A stretch of 64,000 nucleotides of DNA from Tichowtungia sp964398915 (lineage in GTDB: Bacteria > Verrucomicrobiota > Kiritimatiellia > Kiritimatiellales > Tichowtungiaceae), in contig CAYNOR010000001.1 in assembly GCA_964398915.1 (NCBI GenBank), forward strand, positions 186,001 to 250,000, read 5' to 3'. A model generated the notes under the pieces. That model made no database searches. It had not been told where the DNA came from and worked only from the letters and a program-made list of their open reading frames with translations. This document shows positions 26,541 to 34,062 of this stretch, piece by piece; within the stretch, counting starts at the first letter, position 1; every line of letters begins with the position of its first letter. The translations under genes and the position numbers were made by a program.

Positions 26541-26661
26541 GAGTTGTTTAAAGGGAAAATCCGAAAACAGAGAAAAGCCTGGACGGTTCAAATGCAAGAA
26601 ATGCAAAGCCGTCTCAAAGAAAAAGGATCATCTCTGCGATCCAAAAAAAATCAAAGAATAA
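26539..26661 (+). CDS. Small basic zinc-knuckle protein
   Basis: 40 aa, beginning at an ATG inside the heptamer repeat. Sequence pattern: MSCLKGKSENREKPGRFKC then KKCKAVSKKKDHLC, giving CKKC plus one more Cys and His; very Lys-rich. I recall short proteins of this pattern being widespread and uncharacterised. The frame is open further upstream but would then read through the pfkA end and the repeat. It is convergent toward the porin gene, about 400 bp away. Confidence 0.65.
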   Translation: MSCLKGKSENREKPGRFKCKKCKAVSKKKDHLCDPKKIKE

Positions 26662-26740
26662 GCAAGCGGGACGATTGCTCCAGGCTGTTGATACAGTCCT
26701 GACCTTGATCTACCAGCTCATTGTCACGATAAAAGAAAAA

Positions 26741-26824
26741 GTCAGAATGATTATGGGCAGAATGATTGCTTGTTGAACTGCATTTGGTTGAGGAAATTAT
26801 TCTGACCTTAATTATTCTGTCAAA
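26741..26824. repeat. 15-bp-period inverted arms in the pfk-porin gap
   Basis: Left arm 26741-26769: two 15-bp units with GNCAGAATGATTNNN. Right arm 26795-26824: two 15-bp units with ATTATTCTGNCNTNA. The rest of the 400-bp gap contains only an 8-bp-period block (26951-26981, CCAATATT-type) and the porin terminator; no gene is seen. Confidence 0.85.
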
Positions 26825-26990
26825 ACTTCCCCGTGTACAGGGTGTTTAGATCGAAAAAGGTTTTTCAATAGTCTGAAGCAAGTGAGACGCCTGCTCTGCA
26901 TTTGAAGCACCGATTCCAGTTTGACCATATTTGGTGTGCGCGTCTAATCCGCCAATATTCCACCATTCCAATACTCCGTTCTCAAAAGGT

Positions 26991-27044
26991 GCAAGCCGCC
27001 GGGGTTACCGGCGGCTTGCGGGGTTTTGGTCCTTTCAGACCAAA
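26991..27044 (-). terminator. Porin gene terminator
   Basis: Perfect 12-bp GC-rich stem GCAAGCCGCCGG / CCGGCGGCTTGC (26991-27019, 5-nt loop), preceded in the transcript by a second 7-bp hairpin TTTGGTC / GACCAAA (27025-27044). Just downstream of the porin stop on the minus strand. Confidence 0.8.
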
Positions 27045-27060
27045 GGTTTGAACAGGAGAC

Positions 27061-28341
27061 TTAAAACTTAAAGTTCAGGTCGGCCTGCAAGGTGTTCGCA
27101 TCCTGACCGTTGTAGTCAGTGCTGAGAATGTACGCCAAATCAGCGGACATATTCTTCATGACCTGATATTTACCTTTGAAGACATGGCCGTAGCAGCCAG
27201 TCCATGTTTCGCCGGCAAAGTCGGAGTCGTTCAGCCCTGCGACGACCGCATCTTTTCCAATGTCGCGCCAGCTGTACCCGATTTCCCAAGTTCCCTTGTC
27301 TTTGGCTTTACCAATCGTGATGCCTGCCAGATAGGCGGTGTCGTCGTCGCTGGATGCATCGACGTTGACTACGTACTGCCCGTCCAGTTTAATCGGCAGT
27401 TTGCCGATGGCGAATTCATAGGAACCGAAGCCTTCCACCAGATTGAAGCCGGTTCCAGGAGTATTTCCGGATTTTGTCGTTCCGGTAAAGTTGGTTGTGA
27501 GATTGCCGGCGTTTTCGAAATAGTAGTCGCTTACGCCCAGCGTAAGTTTTGTAGTGCCGATTTTCTTTTCTACAGCCAGCTGCTCGGCCAAAAGACGAAC
27601 GTCATCCCCGCCGCGATCCGTGAAAATAAATCCGCCAGCGTTGGACTTGAGCTTAAATGCGCTGAATTCCTTTTCATAAGTCAAAGCAACACCTTCCGGA
27701 TTCAGATCGGTATCCCAGACTAGGCCGGAACCGGCCGCCATCCACGGTTGCGGCATTTTACCGAGAAAAGCGTGTAATCCAGGAACCTTCTGATCCGGAT
27801 GATAGTCAATATATGCCTGATCCAGCCAGATAGCCTTCTTGCTGGCGCTGTCGCCATCGTCCAGATTGGTGGAGGTTGCGTCTTTTTTGTCACCTGTGGC
27901 CACACGCACACCGAAATCAACCTGCTCGTTGATTTTGCCGTATGCGCCGACCCGTAAACGGAGGCGCTCGCGATCCTTGGTGGTCGCATCGGCCACTTCC
28001 CGGTTCTCATAACGGGCACGCACATCACCGCTCAGTTTAATGTTATTGGCCCATGCGCCGGCCAGATTTTTCTTTCCTTCGGACTGAAGCTGTTCAATCG
28101 ACCAGGACTTTTTAGCATTTTCCTGCTCAATCTGAGCAATTTTTGCCGCATTTGCATTTTCCAGCTGTGCGGTTTGCTCAACCAGTACTGTTTTTTCAGC
28201 ATTTACCTTCTCAAGCTGTGCAATTTTGGCCGACAGCTCACTCAACTGTTGCTGAAGAGCCGATAACTCGACAGACTGTTGTGCGTTGGCGCTGTACGCG
28301 GCAATCACCGCCACAGCCATTATAATAAACCTCTTCTTCAT
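27061..28341 (-). CDS. Phosphate-starvation-linked outer-membrane porin (Porin_5/OprP-like)
   Basis: 426 aa. The signal peptide ends NAQQ. A trimerising coiled coil of about 80 residues follows (LQQQLSELSAKIAQLEKVNA), with internal near-repeats AQLENANAAKIAQIEQENA. A beta-barrel then runs to the final aromatic residue (QADLNFKF), with strands like RLRLRVGAYGKINEQVDFGVR and GVALTYEKEFSAFKL. This layout fits the putative-porin group that includes phosphate-inducible porins. An 11-bp TTAG array lies 130 bp upstream and the Na/phosphate symporter is divergent. Phosphate selectivity itself is inference. Confidence 0.82.
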   Translation of the reverse strand: MKKRFIIMAVAVIAAYSANAQQSVELSALQQQLSELSAKIAQLEKVNAEKTVLVEQTAQLENANAAKIAQIEQENAKKSWSIEQLQSEGKKNLAGAWANNIKLSGDVRARYENREVADATTKDRERLRLRVGAYGKINEQVDFGVRVATGDKKDATSTNLDDGDSASKKAIWLDQAYIDYHPDQKVPGLHAFLGKMPQPWMAAGSGLVWDTDLNPEGVALTYEKEFSAFKLKSNAGGFIFTDRGGDDVRLLAEQLAVEKKIGTTKLTLGVSDYYFENAGNLTTNFTGTTKSGNTPGTGFNLVEGFGSYEFAIGKLPIKLDGQYVVNVDASSDDDTAYLAGITIGKAKDKGTWEIGYSWRDIGKDAVVAGLNDSDFAGETWTGCYGHVFKGKYQVMKNMSADLAYILSTDYNGQDANTLQADLNFKF

Positions 28342-28470
28342 GAATATATCCCTCCCTGTTCGTTAATACCGCCGGATTTCCCTATGGCCGCGCGGCTTCC
28401 AACTAACGGGTCCGGAACCTCTCCGGTTTGTTTCCCGTTTAAAAACTGTTCTGAGACTATGGAATGACGG

Positions 28471-28508
28471 TTAGCGTTTTGTTAGGGCTGTGCTAGAAAT
28501 TGACTAAA
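28471..28508 (-). promoter_or_regulatory. Candidate Pho box between porin and Na/Pi symporter
   Basis: + strand units TTAGC (28471), TTAGG (28482), CTAGA (28493) and CTAAA (28504), all 11 bp apart. Orientation (CTAA toward the porin) matches the other leftward genes. It lies between the divergent starts at 28341 and 28566 and could serve both. Confidence 0.7.
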
Positions 28509-28565
28509 TAGAACACGGCAGGTAAAGTCCGCCCGATTTTAAGTGTTCAAATGGGAGGTTATACC

Positions 28566-30254
28566 ATGAATAATGAACTGATCGTTTCTGTTGTCTGCAA
28601 GGTACTGGGCGGGCTGGGGGTATTCCTGCTCGGCATGAAATATATGTCGGAAGGTTTGCAGGCTGTATCCGGAGAACGGCTGCGAAAAATCATTACCGTT
28701 GCCACGGACAACCGGATTATGGGCATGCTGGTCGGACTGACGGTCACCTCCATCATCCAGTCCAGTTCCGTCACCACCGTTATGGTCGTCGGACTGGTGA
28801 ACAGCGCCATGATGACGCTGACACAGGCGATCGGTGTCATTTACGGGGCCAACATCGGCACCACGGTCACCGCATGGATTCTGACACTGAATATCTCCAA
28901 ATACGGCCTGCCATTACTCGGTCTGGCCTCCTTTTTCTTCCTTTTCTCAAAAAATGAACGGATGCGCTATACTGGTATGACGCTCATGGGAATCGGTATG
29001 GTTTTCTTCGGTCTTGAGCTGATGACCGACGGATTCAAGCCGTTGCGTGCACTGCCCGAGTTTGTAAAATGGTTTCACTCGTTCGAGGCGACTTCTTATC
29101 TGGGCGTTTTGAAATGCGTAGCGGTCGGCTGTATCCTCACCATGATCGTCCAATCTTCCTCGGCCACGGTCGGCATTACCATGGGACTGGCCAGCACCGG
29201 CATGATTAATTTTGAAACCGCGGGCTCATTGGTGCTCGGCGAAAATATCGGCACCACGATTACGGCCTTCCTGGCCTCGCTGGGAGCCAATACCAACGCC
29301 AAGCGTGCCGCCTATGCACATATTGCCTTCAACACCATCGGTGTGGCGTGGATCACCCTGATTGCTATCCGGTTTTACTTCCCTCTGATCGGTCGCATCA
29401 TCGGCCATGATCCGAACACCATGGTGGCACTGGAAAACGGCGAACAGTCTTTTCCACATATCATGGCCGCTATCGCCATGGTGCACACTGGATTTAACAC
29501 GGCCAACACCATTCTGTTTCTGCCTTTCGTCAAGCAACTGGCCCGGCTGGTTTCCTGGATCGTTCCGGAAAAAAAGGCGGAAGAAGTACCACATCTCACC
29601 CATTTGGATATCCGCATGCTCGATACTCCAGCTATCAGCGTCATGCAATCTCACAAACAGATTCTATTCATGGCTGAAAGCGATGAAATGATGCTCGAAA
29701 AACTGGCTGTCGTACTGGAATCCGATACGCAGGATGAAGAGCTGGAAAAGAAAATTTTTCACCGCGAACAGATTCTCGATAACGTGCAAAAGGAAGTCAT
29801 GCTGTTCCTCGGTGAAATGATCAGCGGTCAGGTGCCGCACGATGTCATGGAAACTGTACGCGGCCAGATGCGTATGGCCGACGAATACGAGTCCGTGAGC
29901 GATTATGCCGCCAATGTACTCAAAGGTCTGCGTAAACTCCGCTCCAGCAACCTGCAACTCACCCCGGAAGGTCTGGCTGAGTTCAAAAAACTGAATAGCC
30001 TCGTGCTCGACTACCTCAAACGGGTCAATATAGCTGTACGCGACGAGGATCCGAAAGCAGCCATACGATTGCTGCCGGTCAATAATGAAATCAGCCGTGT
30101 CATGAAAGAGTATCGTCAGGAGCACCTCAATCGGCTGACCGAAGGCAAAGTTACCCCGCTCAACAGTCTGATTTATACCGACCTGCTCAATTATTACCGG
30201 CGCATCAACGATCACACACTCAACATCGCCGAAGTCGCGGCAGGAGAAAAATAA
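28566..30254 (+). CDS. Na+/phosphate symporter, NptA/PNaS family with PhoU-like domain
   Basis: 562 aa from the ATG at 28566; GGGAGG sits seven bases upstream and the ATG at 28551 lies before it. Two inverted membrane repeats carry the hallmark QSSS motifs: SIIQSSSVTTVMVVG and MIVQSSSATVGITMG. About eight membrane helices end near residue 340. The soluble C-terminal ~200 residues are helical (ILDNVQKEVMLFLGEMISG, MRMADEYESVSDYAANVLKG), as in the PhoU-like domain of these symporters. It offers a low-affinity phosphate route next to the high-affinity Pst system and the porin. Confidence 0.92.
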   Translation: MNNELIVSVVCKVLGGLGVFLLGMKYMSEGLQAVSGERLRKIITVATDNRIMGMLVGLTVTSIIQSSSVTTVMVVGLVNSAMMTLTQAIGVIYGANIGTTVTAWILTLNISKYGLPLLGLASFFFLFSKNERMRYTGMTLMGIGMVFFGLELMTDGFKPLRALPEFVKWFHSFEATSYLGVLKCVAVGCILTMIVQSSSATVGITMGLASTGMINFETAGSLVLGENIGTTITAFLASLGANTNAKRAAYAHIAFNTIGVAWITLIAIRFYFPLIGRIIGHDPNTMVALENGEQSFPHIMAAIAMVHTGFNTANTILFLPFVKQLARLVSWIVPEKKAEEVPHLTHLDIRMLDTPAISVMQSHKQILFMAESDEMMLEKLAVVLESDTQDEELEKKIFHREQILDNVQKEVMLFLGEMISGQVPHDVMETVRGQMRMADEYESVSDYAANVLKGLRKLRSSNLQLTPEGLAEFKKLNSLVLDYLKRVNIAVRDEDPKAAIRLLPVNNEISRVMKEYRQEHLNRLTEGKVTPLNSLIYTDLLNYYRRINDHTLNIAEVAAGEK

Positions 30255-30259
30255 GAGGA

Positions 30260-30349
30260 ATGGATCGTTGGATCAATGGATAAATGGATTGCAGGATCGT
30301 TGCAGTTCTTCCAGGAATCCATCATTCCGCCCATCCAATATTCCATTCC
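30260..30349. repeat. Octamer repeat inverted arms upstream of rpsB
   Basis: Left arm 30260-30300: GGAT followed by four variable bases, five times at 8-bp spacing. Right arm 30312-30349: CCATCATT/ CCATCCAA-type units, the inverse. The rest of the 240-bp gap (30350-30496) is the presumptive rpsB leader with no recognised riboregulator. Confidence 0.85.
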
Positions 30350-30496
30350 CTATTCGCTTGCCAGACGTGATTTCCCTGCGTATAACCTGCCCCCTTAATA
30401 GCTTCCGCATAAAGCGGGGCTGAAGCGAGTGCTGTCCGGCTGCCCCCGGAAAGCCAAAGCGGATTGTTCAAAAACGAACTATAGAAAGGGCTGCAT

Positions 30497-31504
30497 ATGT
30501 CTCAGAAAACTGTGACGATTCAAGAACTGTTGGATGCCGGTCTGCACTTCGGCCATCAGACCAAACGCTGGAACCCAAAAATGAAGCGCTTTATTCACGG
30601 CGCCAAAGGCGGGATCTACATCATCGACCTCCAGAAAACCATGGTACAGCTCAAGCTGGCTCAGGAATTTCTGAGCGGTCTTGTCATGAACGGTCGCCGC
30701 ATCCTTTTCGTCGGCACCAAGAAACAGGCCCGCACCATATTTCAGGAAGCTGCTGAAAAAGCTGGCCAGCCCTACGTCATCTACCGCTGGCTCGGCGGTA
30801 TGCTCACCAACAACCAGACCATCCGTCAGAGCGTTAAACGCATGGAAGAATTGCAGGCTCTCTTCGCCGATGAAGTGAAGCTCAAAGCCTACCCCAAACA
30901 GGAACAGTCGGTTCTGCGCCGCGAACTCACCAAACTCGAACGCAATCTGACCGGCGTGAAAGATATGACCTCCCTGCCGGGCGCCCTGCTCGTCATCGAC
31001 ATCTGCCGCGAAAAACTGGCGATCGCCGAAGCACAGCGTCTAGGTATCCCGGTGGTCGCATTGGTCGATACCAACGCCGATCCGGATCTGGTTGCTTATC
31101 CGATCCCCGGTAACGACGACTCGATCCGTTCGCTCACGCTGATCGCCGACATCCTCGGCGGCACCATTGCGGATGCCCACACAGCCTGCGTCAAAGCGAA
31201 AGCCGCTGAAGACAAGCGCCGCAAAGAGGAACAGGACGCCGAGCGTAAAGTTTCCGAAGCCGCCCGTGACGAACGTAAGGCCAAAGAAGACGAAGAGAAG
31301 AAAAAGCGCGCCAAAGTACTCGATAAACTGAAAAAAGAAAAAGCCGCCGCCGAAAAAGAAAAGAAGAAAGAATCGGATAAAGCCGAATTCAAAGCCAAAG
31401 AAGTCGCAGACGCCAAAGCCGCTGAAGAGAAAGCTGCTGAGGAAAGAGCCGCCGCACTTACCGCAGAAGTTCCTGCTGTCACCGAAGAAGCTAAGGCTGA
31501 GTAA
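30497..31504 (+). CDS. rpsB: 30S ribosomal protein S2 with long charged C-terminal tail
   Basis: 335 aa against about 240 in E. coli. The S2 core is complete: LLDAGLHFGHQTKRWNPKMK, IYIIDLQKTMVQL, FVGTKKQA, YRWLGGMLTNNQTI, PVVALVDTNADPDLVAYPIPGNDDSIRS. From about residue 226 the protein is a Lys/Glu/Ala-rich helix (KVLDKLKKEKAAAEKEKKKE) of roughly 110 residues, likely a coiled or single alpha helix. It is paired with tsf as in most bacteria. The gap to tsf is 21 bp with GAGAGGA as RBS. Confidence 0.97.
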   Translation: MSQKTVTIQELLDAGLHFGHQTKRWNPKMKRFIHGAKGGIYIIDLQKTMVQLKLAQEFLSGLVMNGRRILFVGTKKQARTIFQEAAEKAGQPYVIYRWLGGMLTNNQTIRQSVKRMEELQALFADEVKLKAYPKQEQSVLRRELTKLERNLTGVKDMTSLPGALLVIDICREKLAIAEAQRLGIPVVALVDTNADPDLVAYPIPGNDDSIRSLTLIADILGGTIADAHTACVKAKAAEDKRRKEEQDAERKVSEAARDERKAKEDEEKKKRAKVLDKLKKEKAAAEKEKKKESDKAEFKAKEVADAKAAEEKAAEERAAALTAEVPAVTEEAKAE

Positions 31505-31525
31505 TCTAATAGAGAGGATCTAACA

Positions 31526-32365
31526 ATGGCTGAAATTACAGCAAGCATGGTTAAAGAACTGCGCGACGCCACCAACGTCAGCATGATGGAGTGCAAACGT
31601 GCACTCCAGGAAGCCAACGGCGACAAAGAGCAAGCTTTCAAACTACTGCGTGAACGCGGCATGGCCGTGGCCGCCAAGAAAGCGGACCGCGTCGCCAAGA
31701 ACGGCAAAATCTCCGCTAAAGTTTCCGCTGATGGCAAAACCGGCGTGATGGTCGAAGTCAACTGCGAAACCGATTTCGTCACCCGTAACGAAATCTTCCA
31801 GAAGTTCGTTGTCGAAATGACCGACAAAGCGATGAATTGCTCCGGCGACCCCGCCGAAGCGTTCAAAGCCGACATCGTCGCCAAAGTCGCTGAAATCGGC
31901 GAAAATATCGTTCTGCGCAAGAGCGAAAAATTCACCGTTTCCGGCACCGGCGCAATCGCCAGCTACATTCACATGGGCGGCACCTGCGGCGTACTGGCTG
32001 AACTCGGATTCGCAAAAGCCGACACACTCAACAACGCCGTCTACAAAGAACTGGCACTCGACATCTGCCTGCACATCGCGGCAGCCCGTCCGGCATCGCT
32101 GGATCGCTCCGGCGTTCCGGCCCAGCTCGTTGAAGACGAAAAAGCCCTCTTCCTCAAACAGGTCGAAGGCAAACCGGCCAACATCGTCGAAGGCATCCTG
32201 AAAGGTAAACTCAACAAGTTCTACTCACAGATATGCCTGATCGAACAGCCGTTCGTCAAAGAAGACAAAATCAGCATCACCCAGCTGCTCGAAGCGAAAA
32301 GCAAAGAGATCGGTGACACCATCACCATCAAACGCTACACCCGCTGGCAGCTCGGCGACGCGTAA
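31526..32365 (+). CDS. tsf: Elongation factor Ts
   Basis: 279 aa. N-terminal TS-N/UBA-like domain (VKELRDATNVSMMECKRAL, EKAFKLLRERG-type segment) and the dimerisation core with KADRVAKNGKIS, VEVNCETDFVTRNEIF and YIHMGGTCGVLAEL. C-terminal LIEQPFVKEDKISITQLL is standard. It acts as GDP/GTP exchange factor for EF-Tu. It ends the rpsB-tsf operon with an intrinsic terminator 24 bp downstream. Confidence 0.98.
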   Translation: MAEITASMVKELRDATNVSMMECKRALQEANGDKEQAFKLLRERGMAVAAKKADRVAKNGKISAKVSADGKTGVMVEVNCETDFVTRNEIFQKFVVEMTDKAMNCSGDPAEAFKADIVAKVAEIGENIVLRKSEKFTVSGTGAIASYIHMGGTCGVLAELGFAKADTLNNAVYKELALDICLHIAAARPASLDRSGVPAQLVEDEKALFLKQVEGKPANIVEGILKGKLNKFYSQICLIEQPFVKEDKISITQLLEAKSKEIGDTITIKRYTRWQLGDA

Positions 32366-32420
32366 GTTTTCCAACCATTGGAAAACTCAAAAGCCGTTCC
32401 GGAGTCCGGAACGGCTTTTT
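32366..32420 (+). terminator. rpsB-tsf terminator plus adjacent 17-bp palindrome
   Basis: 32389-32420 is a GC-rich hairpin (AAGCCGTTCCGG / CCGGAACGGCTT) followed by TTTTT. Just before it, 32366-32386 is the perfect hairpin GTTTTCCAACCATTGGAAAAC, one of seven TTTCCA-N5-TGGAAA sites in the window. Confidence 0.88.
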
Positions 32421-32470
32421 ATTTCTGACAGTGCGTGCAGAAAACGGTGGTGCGCTAAACGCGATCTGGG
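32419..32470 (-). pseudogene. Duplicated fragment of the mutM 3' end
   Basis: Minus-strand frame reads RTTVFCTHCQK then stop, matching the last residues of the intact MutM at 33209 (RTTVFCAHCQN). DNA similarity extends over about 45 bp and fades into CAGATCG. It lies on the far side of the RAYT element, so the element or a recombination event separated an old copy of the zinc-finger tail from the gene. Confidence 0.75.
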
Positions 32471-32476
32471 ACTTTT

Positions 32477-32530
32477 GGTGGAACGCGATCTCCGAGCGCG
32501 TTCAAGCACGCTCGGAGATCGTGCTCCACC
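32477..32530. repeat. REP palindrome, left of the RAYT gene
   Basis: Imperfect palindrome starting GGTGGAACGCGATCTCCGAG and ending in GATCGTGCTCCACC, 54 bp. It matches the element at 33138-33196 over the GGTGGAAC...GATCTCCGAGC part. REP sequences flanking a RAYT gene are its expected substrates. Confidence 0.88.
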
Positions 32531-32690
32531 TATAGCATTTAACGATTCAACACCGTAACCCACCCCGGTCTGCGACCACCCCTCCGAAGGAGGGGAGCTT
32601 TTAAAATCCCCTCCACTGGAGGGGTGCCCGGAGGGCGGGGTGGGTTTCTTGACGTATTGCGAAACGGCATCTCAATCGTTAAGTTCTCTA
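32531..32690. mobile_element. 160-bp MITE, copy 1
   Basis: Terminal inverted repeats of 17 bp (TATAGCATTTAACGATT at the left, AATCGTTAAGTTCTCTA at the right) enclosing a long palindromic core (AACCCACCCC...GGGGTGGGTT). Reverse-complement alignment to 53630-53790 holds over the whole length. The ends start and finish with TA, suggesting TA target duplication as in IS630/Tc1-type elements. It lies exactly between the RAYT stop codon and the left REP. Confidence 0.88.
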
Positions 32691-33137
32691 ACTTGAACTA
32701 TGATCAAAAACCCATCGCCAATCTTCCGCCTGACAGCAAAGCCCCTTCGCAACAGGATTCCGCTGAATATACGCCGCCTTTTCCAAATACTCTTCTGTGT
32801 TGCGAATGCGATGATCGAAAAAGTTGTCCTGCCATCGGATACCAAATAGCTTGCTTTGGTAACGCTTCCAATCGCCGATCACATCCGGCATCGCCTCGTG
32901 TTTAGGAAACGACAAAAGAGCATGAACATGATCAGGCATCAGCAAAAATAGATGCACAAACCACCGTCGTTTTTCTTGGTAGAAAGAAACCGATTTCAGC
33001 AAATGATGCGCTGTATTTTCGCCGGTCAAAGCAACCGGATTATTTTCCACGCACTTGACCCGGACGTGGAAAACCGAACCATCTTCTACCCAAGATGGAA
33101 CTGTATGAAACAATCTTTTTGGAAATCTCTGTTTCAT
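32688..33137 (-). CDS. REP-associated tyrosine transposase (RAYT, Y1/HUH family)
   Basis: 149 aa from the ATG at 33137; the longer frame to 33290 would overlap mutM and is rejected. Key HUH block: HLFLLMPDHVHALLSFP (His-x-His metal site). A conserved aromatic-rich start (FHTVPSWVEDGSVFHVRVKC), WQDNFFDHRIRNTEEYLEKAAYI with the candidate catalytic Tyr in EYLEKAAYI, and RNPVAKGLC follow. Such proteins cut and mobilise REP single-stranded hairpins. The gene is tightly bracketed by REPs (33138-33196, and 32477-32530 before the MITE insertion). No frameshift is seen, so it may be active. Confidence 0.9.
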   Translation of the reverse strand: MKQRFPKRLFHTVPSWVEDGSVFHVRVKCVENNPVALTGENTAHHLLKSVSFYQEKRRWFVHLFLLMPDHVHALLSFPKHEAMPDVIGDWKRYQSKLFGIRWQDNFFDHRIRNTEEYLEKAAYIQRNPVAKGLCCQAEDWRWVFDHSSS

Positions 33138-33196
33138 GGTGGAACTTGATCTCCGAGCAAGTTCAAACATAACGTGCCCGGCAGTCGCGTTCCACC
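33138..33196. repeat. REP palindrome, right of the RAYT gene
   Basis: Starts one base after the RAYT start codon with GGTGGAACTTGATCTCCGAG and ends GCGTTCCACC; 59 bp. Partner of 32477-32530, with a longer loop. It abuts the mutM stop region. Confidence 0.85.
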
Positions 33197-33208
33197 TTTC
33201 TTTTAAAG

Positions 33209-34018
33209 TTAATTCTGGCAGTGAGCACAGAAAACCGTAGTACGCTGGGCGATTTGGGTTTTGTGCAGTGGCTGTTTGCAGACGACACACGGCTGACCGG
33301 CGCGGCCATAGACCTTCACTTTTTCACGGTGGCCGCCAGCGTCGCCGTTGAGATCGACATAGTTGCCCTGCCCGTCACCAAGCGATGTACCGCCGTTGCG
33401 CACACCGGCTTCAATTACGCGGCGCACGGCTTTCCAAAGTTTGGAAATCTCGCCTTCCAAGAGCGTTCCTGATTTACGACGAGGATCGAGCTGCGCTTCA
33501 AACAGCGCTTCGTCGGCATAGATGTTGCCGACACCCGCCACGAACGACTGATCGAGCAGTAACGCTTTGAGAACTTTGTTCTGCCCTTCCAGGGCTTGGA
33601 AAAATTGTTTCTTCGTCACCGTCAGCGCATCAGGACCGAGGCCCTCAATAGAAGCGGTGAGCCGCCAGCGGCCGAATTTACGCGGATCGCGGAAGTGCAG
33701 GTTCAATCCGCCGCTTAACTGAAGTACTGCGCGGTCGTGTTTGCCTTTTTTCAGCGTGCCCTTCGTCAGATAAAATCCGCCGGTCATCCGCAGATGCACC
33801 AGTAAATTTTCGTTTCCACCCAGACGAAAGATGAGCCACTTGCCGTGGCGATCGATCTGTTCCAGTTTGCGGCCCTGAATCTGTTTGCAGAACGCGGACG
33901 GCGTCAGCGGCTCGACGGTACGCGGCCATTCGATATGAACTTTTTCGATAGTCCGCCCTTCCACACCGGCTGAACAGAGCTGGCGGCGGATGGTTTCGAC
34001 TTCGGGAAGTTCAGGCAT
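33209..34018 (-). CDS. mutM: Formamidopyrimidine-DNA glycosylase
   Basis: 269 aa. The N-terminal catalytic proline/glutamate follow the start Met (MPELPEVETIRR). The DNA-binding H2TH region has LLDQSFVAGVGNIYADEALFEA, and the C-terminal zinc finger is CVVCKQPLHKTQIAQRTTVF then CAHCQ. It excises oxidised purines. It is 32 bp downstream of mvaD on the same strand; the spacer is a heptamer repeat (34026-34062). Two of the seven 17-bp TTTCCA-N5-TGGAAA palindromes are inside this gene (33431, 33586). Confidence 0.97.
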   Translation of the reverse strand: MPELPEVETIRRQLCSAGVEGRTIEKVHIEWPRTVEPLTPSAFCKQIQGRKLEQIDRHGKWLIFRLGGNENLLVHLRMTGGFYLTKGTLKKGKHDRAVLQLSGGLNLHFRDPRKFGRWRLTASIEGLGPDALTVTKKQFFQALEGQNKVLKALLLDQSFVAGVGNIYADEALFEAQLDPRRKSGTLLEGEISKLWKAVRRVIEAGVRNGGTSLGDGQGNYVDLNGDAGGHREKVKVYGRAGQPCVVCKQPLHKTQIAQRTTVFCAHCQN

Positions 34019-34025
34019 GGGAAAA

Positions 34026-34062
34026 GGCTTTGGGCTATAGGCTTTAGGCTTTAGGCTATAGG
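34026..34062. repeat. Heptamer repeat between mvaD and mutM
   Basis: Five 7-bp units GGCTTTG / GGCTATA / GGCTTTA / GGCTTTA / GGCTATA. The mvaD stop codon (minus strand) lies within it, so the last codons P-I-A are repeat-encoded. Confidence 0.88.

Noticed and set aside
31096..31947. 283-codon leftward frame across rpsB and tsf
   Set aside because: Ser/Ala-rich antisense shadow over two certain genes.
32688..33290. Longer RAYT start at 33290
   Set aside because: It would read through the REP palindrome and the mutM end; the ATG at 33137 begins the conserved region.
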